Assembly (NCBI RefSeq): GCF_041296385.1
Contig: NC_091023.1
Coordinates: forward strand, 21,976,924 to 22,040,923
Reading direction: 5' to 3'
DNA length: 64,000 bases
From: Aphelocoma coerulescens
Lineage: Eukaryota; Chordata; Aves; Passeriformes; Corvidae
Position numbers and translations under genes: made by a program. Shown piece after piece: positions 13,124 to 25,400 of the stretch (position 1 is its first letter; the number at the start of each line of letters is the position of its first letter). The notes beneath the pieces are model-generated. The model was not told the DNA's origin and ran no database searches. It was given only the letters and a program-made list of their open reading frames with translations.

Positions 13124-13420
13124 TCAGTCAGGGCCTGATGCACAGAATTTTCCAGCATCACACTGGTTATGATCTCCAGCATCAGCACAAGTGGCAGTAA
13201 TAACAGGGAGAGCACGTGGTCTGTCCAAGGCATGACCATTTAAGTTGGAAGAGACTTTTGCTTCTACAGTGTTTGAAAGAGGAATATTTGGAGAGCCAGG
13301 ACACAGCACAGGTCGAGGCTTGGAATTTTGGGAGCTCCAGTCAACAGAACTGGAGCGATGAACATTAACAGCACATTTGACAGATCCACTTAGGCTGCAC
13401 GTAGAAGATGAATGAGCAAT
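13124..13420 (-). CDS. ECT2: ECT2 exon 25, alternative/extended C-terminus (residues 887-984)
   Basis: Minus-strand acceptor AATTGTAG is followed by 98 open codons and TGA at 13126-13124. It joins in phase to the SSLA end of exon 24. The translation begins IAHSSSTCSLSG and is rich in Ser, Asn and Ala. It does not resemble the mammalian ending (GIPSPSLVSLPSFFERR...). Openness, phase and the Ser-rich character fitting the preceding tail support it, but I have no protein homology in memory for this segment. A different terminal exon may also exist. Confidence 0.6.
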   Translation of the reverse strand: MAHSSSTCSLSGSVKCAVNVHRSSSVDWSSQNSKPRPVLCPGSPNIPLSNTVEAKVSSNLNGHALDRPRALPVITATCADAGDHNQCDAGKFCASGPD

Positions 13421-16400
13421 CTACAATTAGGAAGAGTTTAAGGGTTAGTCCAAACAAGAAAAAAAAAGCATCCAAGCTTTTATTGATATTTTTAATCTAT
13501 GTTTTTTCCTACACCAAAAAATTCCTACATAAGCATAGGCCAGGATTTAATTGAAATAAAACAATATGTCTGAATAACAGCTTCGACTCTTAATGGACTC
13601 AGACACATTTCCTGCAGTTTTAGTTTCCTACTCAACACCTGCACTGGTATTCCAGCTTGAGGGGCTGGAATCCAGACCTCTTTTCCCTTCCACCTTATCA
13701 TTGAACCAAAAAGGCTTTATGCAAGTTCAGTGGTGTATGGGATTGGTTAAAAAAAACACAACACATGATCTGCTGCCAAGCTGTAGCTTATTACCACAGA
13801 GGTCCCAAGAGCTCTGGGAAGAATCTGAAACAGGAACACGGTTTTGCTACTGCAAGTTCCTACGATTTTGTGGAAACAAGTATTTTATACACAAAAAGAA
13901 AAGTACATGACTTGCAAGTTCATGAGAAATGAGATACAGTGCTGTATCAAAATGAAGACAATTAGAGTGCAAAAACAATTGTTGGCATAATCATAATAGA
14001 AGGAAGAAAATCTCTCTACAGAGAACCGGGCTATAGCCTCACTGGTAGATTTTTTTTATTTCCTCTAAAGCAAGGGAGTCTGCTGTGATACTTCCTCCCT
14101 TATTGGTTCATATTTTCTCATGTGGGAGAGCAGGGCTATATCTTTATGTTGTACAATTTAATGGCCACTCAAACATACTGCATTATCTCAATATTAAAGT
14201 AATGACACATCAGTCAGTAGTAGAAAGATGAACAGGAGGAATCCTGTTTTTCTTGCCCTTCTGTCCCACAAACTACAGACCAGAAAGTAGGTCTTTACTC
14301 ATCAAATTTACTCAAACACTATAAAAAAAAGCAAAGATGATGAAAAGATTCCTCCAAATCTAGTCTGCTTTAGACTGTGTTAGGAAATTGAGTTTAGCCT
14401 AATGCAGCAGAAGAAAGCTTTAACAGGCAGCCAGGCATAGCAGAAGAGTTGCAATATGTAGAACAATATTTTATTTTACCAAGTTTTCTTAAACATTTAT
14501 GAGGAGATAATTTCCTTGTTGTTGTTTAAAAACTTGCAGGCTGCAGCATCTATATTTCCCCAGCCTTCCTTCCCAGTTTGCTTCACAGGATGTCTGTCAT
14601 CTCACTACTTTGACTGAAACGTTCACCATACTATTCAGGGTTGTACACCACATTTCTAGTGTTCAAAATCAAAAGCACGAACCAATATAAGACTTGTGTT
14701 GAAACTGCCCCACTCTCTCAGAAGAGAAAACGTATTCCATCCCTAGCAAAAGAGATTGGTGGGGGGTTTTCAACCTAAATGTATAAGGCAACTCCCACTT
14801 TCTAGTGCATCAAGATTTTTCTGCATTTTCAGCAAGTAAGGCTTCTCATTGAACAGCTCTTGAAAATAATATGTCTATGAATGCAGTTAAAAATATTTTT
14901 TTCCCCACTGTGGATGTTGAAATTGGTCAAGTGAGAGCAGCAGCAGCCATGAAAGAAGTGTGATGTTAAGAAGGTGCCCTCCTTGGCCTGCACAGCAGAT
15001 CACTCACCGCCAAAGACGAGGTGCTTGTCAGGCGGCTGCCGATGTAACTCTGGTTACTGGAGCTGGGGCTCCTCCCTTCTGTGGCACTGTGAGACATCAA
15101 AGCCCTGTGAAGAGCTCTCTTGGGTGTTTTGGAGAAAGAAAAGGCTCTTGTGACCTGAGGAGTTTGACAAGTGGTTAAATACTGACAAAAACCAGGCTGT
15201 AGTAACTACCATTATACAGGCTACCATTCAAATTCTGAACATCCCAAGGATGTATATCAAGTGTTAGTGTGACTGGATCACAACCAGGCAAACACCCACA
15301 CCCAAAGTGATTTGACTCTCAAAGGCTCCCCATCATCCTTGCTATCCTCATTCTGTCCAAATACGAGGATAACACAGCAGGGGAAAAGGGCAAAGATTCA
15401 GGGAGAAGTCAAAATAAGATCTGGTCACCTAGGCTTCCCCACATCCCTCAATCCTGCACAGTCAGGCCCTCTTCTCCTTTAAATTGTTCTCAATTTTGCA
15501 TTATATTTAAAAGACTCAAAGTATTAAACAGTATAAGTTCCATAACAGACTCAAAAATGACTACATAATACTTATGACTGTAATACTTAAGACTATATAC
15601 AGATATTCCAAAACCTTAAACACCCCTCTCCTTCTTTCTTTAAGGAGCTTATCCTTAAGAGTTTTAGTTCAGATTAAGTTTTTCCTGTCCCTACTGTAAA
15701 TACTACAAACCACCTGAAACAGGAATCCCAGCACAATTCTCTGACTAAAAAGCACTATCTTTATACTATCTTACCTTTTTTGATGTTTTCTTTATTGCCC
15801 TGGATGCTCTGCTTAAAGTACTGTCCATATCTTTAGTATTTACTTCAACTGAATCAGGATCAACAACATAAATGAGATTTTCCTGTAGACAAAAATAATC
15901 TTAATAATGGTCAAATAGCAGCACTTGCTTTCTAGTTCATTAGATCCCATTTAGAGGTTTTAATTGCCATACTCTTCCATATTTAACTCTTTATACAGTC
16001 CAGCAGCTATTTCAAGCCATTTCAATAGATCAACAGCTGGTGCAGTCAGTTTGTGAAACCACTTCATCAATAGTTTAACATCCAGTTTGTCTCATTCAGT
16101 TTCAAGTCCAGGGTTGACCAAATTAAAGGCAGTCGTTCTGAGGCATCCCTAGGGAGTTTCCAAGGTAAACACTGCTTTATTCCACTGGCACATCTAGCAC
16201 ATTTCTGAAGTGAAATCTTGAGAGCTGCAGCTGTCAAACATTAAGACTAAAATCTTTCAGCTTTACTGCAATACATGTTGCAGAACAGCCATGAGTTTGG
16301 GGGTTTTTTCATGTCTCATTCTTAAATACCAGTACATGCAAAGCAATCTCTGGCTACCTACTTTACAAAACTTGGGGGGGGGCAGACAGGGCACACATGG

Positions 16401-19400
16401 GAGTTGGAAGTTGCTGGGATGATTTTTTTCGCTGTTTTTTGTCTTTATTTTGAGAAAAGACATTTTACATCTTAAAAAAAAAATCTCAGAAGGACCCCAG
16501 ACAGCAGTTTTATGGCCATTCCCAGGGCCTAAGGAAGGGCAGCCAAAGCCTTTGCTGCCACCAGGTGGCAAAGTCAATGTTCTCACTCACATGATGCTCT
16601 AGAACTCTAAAAACAGGGAAAAGTGCTTAAATTGAAGCTCAATTTGACATTTAAATCAGCAAGAAAGAAGTATTATATAGTTGGTACAAAGCAGTAGTTA
16701 CACAAATTATAACTAATAGGATTCAGCACGGAAGGTTACAATTTGCCAGCGTGTGATTCTGAATGTCTTGGGGCAAGAGGGAACAATACATTTATTACAC
16801 AAGGGTTCAATTTCTATTAAAAATCCAAGTTATATGTGACAAAAATTACTGAAGACAGGCAACACACAGATTAAACTAAATTAACACTTCCAAATCAGCA
16901 CTTTTCCTACTCAGGACCTAAAAAGGAAAGGGGTACCACAAAGCCAAGTCTCTTATTCCTAAGTCCCTAGATCACAAGACAAACAAAATAAAACCAAGAT
17001 GCTGTTTTCATTACTCAATTACCTCTCCTGTAACAAGCATGTCTTTAAAAGTCACAAATATTGTACTATAAGAACACACTGCAGAACATAAAACATTTCC
17101 AGTTTACACCAAGTAGCTTCAGCTACATGTACTGCACATATTTTCAGCAAATTGAGATGACTGATATGCATAGACTTTTACATAATTAAAACATTAGCTG
17201 AAAGCCTCTTGCTGTAATTGGAGAGGATCTACTCCTCAGATTAGTGGGTTTCTGACTGCAGAAAGCCCACACACTGAACTTCTAGAAATGTGACAAGTGA
17301 CTCCTTTATTTCACTGTTTTTCTTATTTCCTTGTTTTAAGGCTGGGGGCTTCTGTCTACGGGAGGAAGATGCTTCATGTCTCTTGCATTATGGTGCAGAT
17401 AAAGTGTAGAACAAAGAACTCAACCTAACACAGTTAAGCCAAACCAAGTGATTCATAGCACTGGGATTGTAAATTCAAACATAGCTGCGAAAGAAGCAAG
17501 CTGCACACAATTCTTGTTAGATGTATAGTGCAGAGTTGAATCATACCCTTTCACCACCACAACTTAATTATAAATAGTTTTTGATTTCTAAAAATTGATT
17601 TCTAAGTGCACTACTTCTGCACAAACTAACTTCCAGGCTGTTTCCTTTTCTACCTTTTAACCACTCACTTGCAGACACGTTAGCACAAATGTTTTCTGCT
17701 CTACTTTACCTCAGGCATGTCCATGATTAACTTCTTTAGCTTCAGGTGATTAAAGCCAATAAGAGGGAAATATTTGAATCAGCAACATGGTTCCAGAGTA
17801 CTTACTGCATCTGCTTTACAAATAGTGTTGGCCACATGCCGACACAACATCTTCAGCCAGTCCTCCTTGCGAGGGTCTTCAGTTGTCATCTGGAAACTGA
17901 GCAGCTTGTTGTTGAGTTCTGTAGGTGGCCTCACAACTAAGGCAAAGGCTTTCTGGCAATCTGCAGTTTATTTAAAAAAAAGCAAGGAGTTAATACAAAG
18001 AATAATGATTTTTTCATATTATTCAGGGGAAACCTTCAGAAGGGTCAACCCTCTGTCTGCCAGGAGCTGAAACTACAGACAACATGATTTGATGCAATGA
18101 TTTTGTCTTTATTTACACAAGAGCTGTTGTATCACTTGCAAGAGCAGAGTTCTGTCCACAGCCATCATTAAGAGGCTGCAATCAGCTGTTCATGCAACAG
18201 CTGATTATTCACCAATCAATCTGCAGAGTAGTCAGCCTCACCCACCCTCTTTGCCATTTCTCTTTTTAATTGGGTTCCTATGTTCAGGTGCTTCAGAGCA
18301 AAAGCAGAACACATGATGTATATATTATCACTTACAGTGAAACACTAAATCTTGCCAGAATAGAAATCTAGAAACTGGTGTGACTAGATTCTTTGTAAGT
18401 CACTATCAAGGCTGGAGCAATATGGCAAAGCAGACAAAGAAATTAAGTCATTTTTTAAGATGCCAAACAGCTCCTCCTGAGAATTATCATCACCAGTTAA
18501 AAAAAAATGTGGTTTCACACCAACTTTTCTCTGGCCAATCTAATGGTCTGGGCTGAAGTTTGGTTTTTATTTTGTTAATCCAGAGTTGTCAAGTGTTTAA
18601 CTCAGTTTATCTCACACTGCCAATTGGTTGGCTTATGCTAATGCCATCTAGTAGTTCTGCCAAATTCAGCATCCTGCAGTGATTCTTGAAAAGCCAAAAG
18701 CTATCAGTGCAAGGAATTCTCAGGCTCACACAGAGCTTCAAACAGAAGCTTTTACTAAAACCACATACCTAACATACCATACAATAAATACACCTTAGCA
18801 TTCCATCCCACAACGGCAGAGCTTCCTCCTTCACATTCTGAAACCATTTTCATTAGCTACCACAGCACTTCAAAACACACAGACCTTCTGTCTCCCTGAT
18901 GTCCAGAACTTTCTTGATTTGGGAGAGAGGCATAAGAACAACATGCTTGAGAGATGCAGGAGGCCTTGTGTGGCCATGGGGACTCTTGAAAACTCCAATA
19001 ACTTTATGCCGTTTCCTTGCAATCTGCAGTTAAATAGAAGAGAAAGGGTCAGCTGGAAGATCTCTTGCCATTGTTTCCTTTCCTTTCTATTTTTTTACCT
19101 TCTACTATACAGGAAGGCACAGAAAATCTTGCTACTCTACCACATAAATCTTAAAGGAATTCACTTATCTCACTATTCACTGCCTACAGTTCAAGTGGCC
19201 CAGCAATATTTGTTACTTGGCATCAAAACATTCAGCTGAAAAATACAATAAGTTTTTTTAAACATACCTAGAGAGAAAGTAATTTTGCATTACAGACCTC
19301 AATTCTACCCTGCATGACAAACAAGGGCCCTTTGAGACCTATCACAAGGTAGTCTAGATTTAAACAAAAAAGACAAAATCTATATGCACGAACCAATTTA

Positions 19401-22400
19401 AGGTGTGGTGTGTTATGTACTAGAAATATCACTCGCTGTTGCTTTTGCATTCAGCCATTGAGCAGGCTTTGCACAAAAAACACGTAAGATACTTGTGTTA
19501 AAGTAATGCATCTTCAGTTGTTTGTCTCTTGTCCAAGAGACAAGCCAAGAAGCTTTATTAAAAGTGGTTTTATTCTCCTTTCCTTCCTTTACAAGGAGTG
19601 ATGAAACTGAGTCAACTGTACTCCTGGGACGAGTTCATCACTAGTCACAACAACAGCCTTTTGTCTCTAAGTGCTGCTTAGGACAACACTAATTTTGAAT
19701 TATTTTACAGTTGGTCTTCCATTAAGACAATGTTCTTCACTGCTGCAACAAGTACTTTATGGAAGTGTCCTTCATAAATTCCATTTTTCCACATTAGTCT
19801 CCAAAATCCAGTTCGATTTTTCCACTCTAGTTCTTCCTAACACATTTTTAGTCTAAGGCATTTATTGTGATTTTTGCTTTTGGTAGCCTAAGAACATACA
19901 GATCTAGCTAATATATTAAGCTGCTTTTATGTTTTTATTCTGGCTGCAAGACATTAAAGGCTACATTAACACCTCTCAGCCATGCAGACATGACTATGTT
20001 GGCTTATACAGCAGTTAATGGAAAGGAAACATCAGCACATGCTGACCTATCAGCAATCTGTGACTTAGAATTCTGCCTCAAAAGTTCTTAAATTTTACTT
20101 ATATATGTTCATGTGTAGTGTGAAGCCTCTTACAATTCATTTCATGAGATGTACTGGTATGATCACCTTACCTCTAGGCAGTCATTGAACAGAAAGAGTG
20201 TGACCTGCTCTCCCCTGTCACAGATGTCATCACCAAGTGCTACAGTTTCCAGGCGCTGGACCAAGCTCCGGTGAGAGGACAGGAGGTTGGCCTAAATGAC
20301 AGAAGCAAAAAGCTCATTAAGCGTTTAGTTCTAGGGCTGGATTACTGCTTGCTTACAACTTAACACTGGCAATCTGTTTAAACCAGCACCACTGCTTCGT
20401 AACCTCACACACTTTTGCAAAGGGAACAAACTGCTGCAGTCATTTAACAGATCTGCAGCTTTGGAGGAATTACTTACTGGACATCCATCCACTTCATAGA
20501 CAACATCAAAGAACTGCCTTTGTGCCTCTGTTTTTCTTTTGTCTTCATTAATGTGTCTGAGGAAAACATAATATATTAATCTTCAACACCAAGCAACAGT
20601 AAATGGATGCACTGCATTTAAGGCATACAAAAATAATAAAGCTAAACATTCAGGGATAGAATTTATACAGCAGCACTTGCCACATTTGCCTAACAAAACA
20701 GCCAAATACCACATGAAATCACATAGGAAACTTCAGCCCTAGAACACTATTCTTATCATGTTACCAGCACTTGACACACCAATCAGTTAATATTCCCCTC
20801 CTCTGCCCTGCAAGATTTTGAACTAGAGACTGACACAACGCAGTTTTTTACAGCCTGTGCTCTGTCCCCCCAAATCAGGACTGCAGCTCACCAAGCAACA
20901 GATACAAGAATAATTACAATTTAAAAGTTGTTGTTAAAACTGAACAAACAGTTACCCAATTAATGCAGGAGTTCTTGTTGGTGGAGACGTACGCTACACC
21001 TCAAGAGGTGAGACTTACAATCTAAACAACTTCAGCTTTCAACTAATTAACTCATGGAACAGTGCCAAGAAGGGCTAATAGAGGACCAGAAGAGATACTA
21101 ATCTCCTACCAAAAGTCTGTCCTTTCAGTGGATATATGCACAGAAGTAAGATTTAAAGACAAAACCCATCTCTTCCATCCCAGACAGAAGAGACAGAAGT
21201 AAGAACAGAGGACTGAAGAGAGCCCCTGCTGAGGCAGGGAGTCAGCAGAGGTTCAGGTACAAGTGCTGGGTAACCACATCACAGACTCCTTCAGAGCTCT
21301 GGCACAGAACACCAAAGTCACAACAGCAGCCAAAGGGAGGCTGAAGAACACATACAGTTATGTTTACTTACTGTTACTTGTGGCAACAAAACACTGACAG
21401 CAACTTAGAAGGAACACAGGGATCTAAATGCAGTATGTTCAACAGTCTGTTCCATAGAATGAACATAACTTACGTCATCACCTCCTTTAATGATTCAATA
21501 GCTCTCTCTAGAGTTATTTTATCTGGGTTCTCTTCAGCTGTATGTTTCTTAATATCTACAATTAGAGAAAAAATTACAGAAATAAAAACTCCACACATAT
21601 TACAAGTGTCTGAAAAGAAATATGAAAAACTCAAGTTTAAACTGAGTTAAGATAAGCCAAATGAAGAAATCAGATGTATTCTGGAGTCCAAATAGCACTG
21701 TTAAAGAACTAGGCTGAACAGAAGTTGTCCAGGCATCTCATTAAGAAAAAAACCCACATAAATTATAAAAACCAAACTCCTAAACTATTTTAAAAAATTA
21801 AATTGAAGTACAGAGACAAGCATAGAATTCTTTTTCTACCTGAAACAAAGGGCGATGACGTGGATTTTTTATTATTTTTATTAACAAAATAAAAGTGGTT
21901 GATACCAGGTGGAACACATGAAACTATAAGCCTTGTCATTATGAATTGCTCTCTAGTTTATGTCAGTTTCATTTGAATCTCAATTATATTCTTGTTTGAA
22001 GAGACAGAATTGTCAGTGCAAACTGTTCCTCTATCTGTATCCTGCATACAAATGTATGAATAAGTGGAATTTAGTCAGAAGTATTTCTTCTTCAGTAGTG
22101 GGTCCCACTGACTGCCAGTAACCATGGTTAACTCACATCATCAGGCTCGTTTTAGATGAGAAAAGCCGTTGATAATGACGACAAAAAATAGATGTTATCT
22201 TGTGTTTTTAACACCTTCACAGACAAACTAATAACAATTGTATCACTGGGTTACCATTTAGTAGGAGGGCAACACTGGGCAGCCTTTGAACAGGACGGAT
22301 AAGGAGCTCAGCTAGGCTTTGGCGGCCACATTCAGGTTTAGCTTGATTTATCTGGGAAAAAGGAAATTAAGTTTACTTTTTTTCTTACACACATACACAA

Positions 22401-25400
22401 GAAAAGCACAAGATCAGAGAAGAATTGCCTTCCTTGAAATTAGCATTGCTATACAAGTGTGAGAATTGTTTACCACAGTTGTTAACAGAGCATGTTAAAA
22501 ACTACATTATATTCAAAACTGCACAGTGGTTGATGTTCTCAATGTCTAGTTTAAAGTGTCCATATCAACCCCTCAGCCCTTGTTTCAGCTACTAATGTGG
22601 ACTGGGACACGGGACAGCCTGTTCTCTTATTTCTTCCCCATCTCTTAGATATCAATACTTGGATGTAATTTCTAGTCCCTCAGAAAAAACAAGCTTAAAT
22701 CTGTCACTGTGATTACTTGACTATTTGGATATAGAAGAGGAGTTAAAGCTACACCACATTATTAACAGTACACACATATCTGAAGAGCTCAGGAGTCTTA
22801 AGACTCATCTTCAGATAACTTTCTTTGAAGATCATCTTCCTGTTAGATCTCCACTGCTAGGCTCCTATTAATTAAGTCACAAGAACATTGAGAAATTCTA
22901 CCTCCCTGGAGCTTCACAGCTGCCCAAAGAAAGTTTAAAGCTACTTTGGAAATATGAGTTTCACAAACACCAGGAGGGGACCAGTCAAAGCAGCAGCTCC
23001 AGTTATCTTTACAGAAAAGAGAAGACATGTATTTGGGAGGAACTTTTTCCAGCAACAAATGCGTATAATCAAACCACCTTGAAAGTTGTTTAACAGAGGA
23101 GGAACTCAGACCTTTTATGAAAAGGTTGTATGAGGAGCTTGAGGGATTGAAGTTGAAATCCTTCTTATTTCTGTCTCACCAAGAGATGTTCACTTTCCTT
23201 CAAGCTTTCCAAATTTCATATTCTTCCATCTACTGCATTCAGCAGTACATGGTAACAGTCTCCATGTTCTACTCAGACTCAGTTCTGCAGACACTTACCT
23301 TTAGGAAAGCATGAAACCTTGGCTTCTGCTTTTCACATCTTGTAATCATCTCCTTGCTCATTTCAAAGAAATTCACAAACGGAGGGTATGTTTTCAACAA
23401 GTCTTTTGACTGAAAGAAACAACTGTTAGGGCTCTGCTTTACATATTATGTATCATTGTACATATGTTCATATGCCCTGAGCCATACAAAGCTGCTCAAA
23501 GGCACATTGCAATAAAGAATAATAAAAAATGTGTTGTAAACCCATACGTGTTCTCAGAACAAGTTAAGATATTTTTGCATGCCAGATGCCCCAGACTGAT
23601 GCTGCTGATTAAACGCAGGCTGCTCTCACCAGCATCAAGCAAATATGTGACAATCTTAGAAGCTGCTGAGCAGCTCAACTGGGAGGCAGGTTCTCACCTA
23701 GCAAGAGGCTTTTGGTGAGAATTTTGGAAATTTCAGACAGATATTTTCTCCAGTAACTGCAATGACCTTTTAAACCACCAGAAGCAACAAAGACTGAAAA
23801 CTTTTGAATGACAAGCACTATTTGTCCCAAAATCTTCATGTCAGCAAAAGCACAAGATACCTAGCCACCTATTTATGTTCAAATCCATTGCAGTCCCAGA
23901 CCTAGCTTTCCTGCTCTATACAGGACTCCTATTCACTTACACATTTCAAGTCCTAGAGAAAGACCATAAAAAGTTCCTATGAAAAGTTATTTTCCTAGTT
24001 CTTTACTACTGATCAGAAGCAGTAGATGGCTAAGGGCCCAGGAAGTGGCTTTTAATGGCTGAGTAAAAAGTGTGCCTGTAGTGTCGCAAATTACAGCTCT
24101 CAAACTGTAGCTATTTGTAGTTTTAGTCCCTCACACCAGTGGACAGACACTCGACATGGAGTGCATCACCTAACTCAACTGGAAAGTCTAAATAAAAAAT
24201 ACAATGATACAAGTTGGAATTTTCTCAGCAGTCCCTTGTGTTTGCTAGCTCCTAGAAGTGGATTGTTTTTAAGGCAAGATAATAGTCATAAGCATAAAAA
24301 AAGAAACAGGAACTTACATATTTAAGAATGATATCACCAATACTTTTGCTTTCAGTCCAATTTATCATAAGATCTTCCAGGTCTTCCTAGAATACATGTA
24401 GGGATGGGGAGAGAAAATAAGCTGAGCATAAACTGCATAAAGCCATTAAATGGGATCAGTATTTTGCCAAACACACATCATTAGGTGTGTTTTCATGCTG
24501 ACAAAACAGACAATCCTAAAAGCTGTACAATTTCGCATTCAGCCCCTCCAGTCTGCTGAGGGCTCAAAGCAAAAGATCTCTGGCTTACTGAATGTGTATA
24601 CATGGTTGTATATCAATGCAAGTAGAGCCTGGCAGCACATCAGGACTAGCCAACTCTGCAACAAGATGACACTGCTGCATCCCACACACTACACAACACA
24701 TCCCAAAGGGATATTAAAAAGGATACACAGAGGACAGCTGATCCAATTCTAGTTAGAGTGCACAACTAATCTAGGACTTAAGTCTGTAAGATAGGATTGA
24801 AATAGAACTAGGACAGATTCCTCTCACTTGCTACACCAGGGTGTCAAGGAAAGTGAGACCAAGCCTCTTAAGCCTGTATCAGCTTGATAAGGATCAAGCT
24901 CATTCACCATCAGTTAGTAAGAAGGACAGGAGGGCACAGCTGAAGGTTCAGGATTCACCTTAAGTGAAAAGGATTAATCACTAATATTGGTTTGTTGCTG
25001 CCACTGCTCATGTCTTTATAACACCAAAGATGAAGGAAAACACAACAACTGCATCAAACCAACTCTCACTGCACTGCGTGCTGCAGGTGACTCCAATTTG
25101 ACACATGGAAACCCAGCTCTACTTTCACCTCCATCTCAGTGGGCACACATCAATCTCTGGGGTGATTAACCAGACTGGACCCCATTGACTGGAAAAAAAC
25201 AACAACAAGAACTGTACAAACAAATCCCCAAGTTGCAGGCAGCCTGCAAGTCTCTCTATTTTAAAAGCCTACTGTGAAATGCTGCCAGGAAAAGGCAGAT
25301 GCCACTATTTGAAAGAGTCTGTATCAACACCAGGAAGAGTCTACACCTATCCAGCAGGTGCAACTGAAAACATGCAGAAAAGATTCAGTCTCTGTGAAAG

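Noticed and set aside
14960..15178. Plus-strand 72-codon ORF over ECT2 exon 24
   Set aside because: Antisense shadow of a homologous ECT2 exon.
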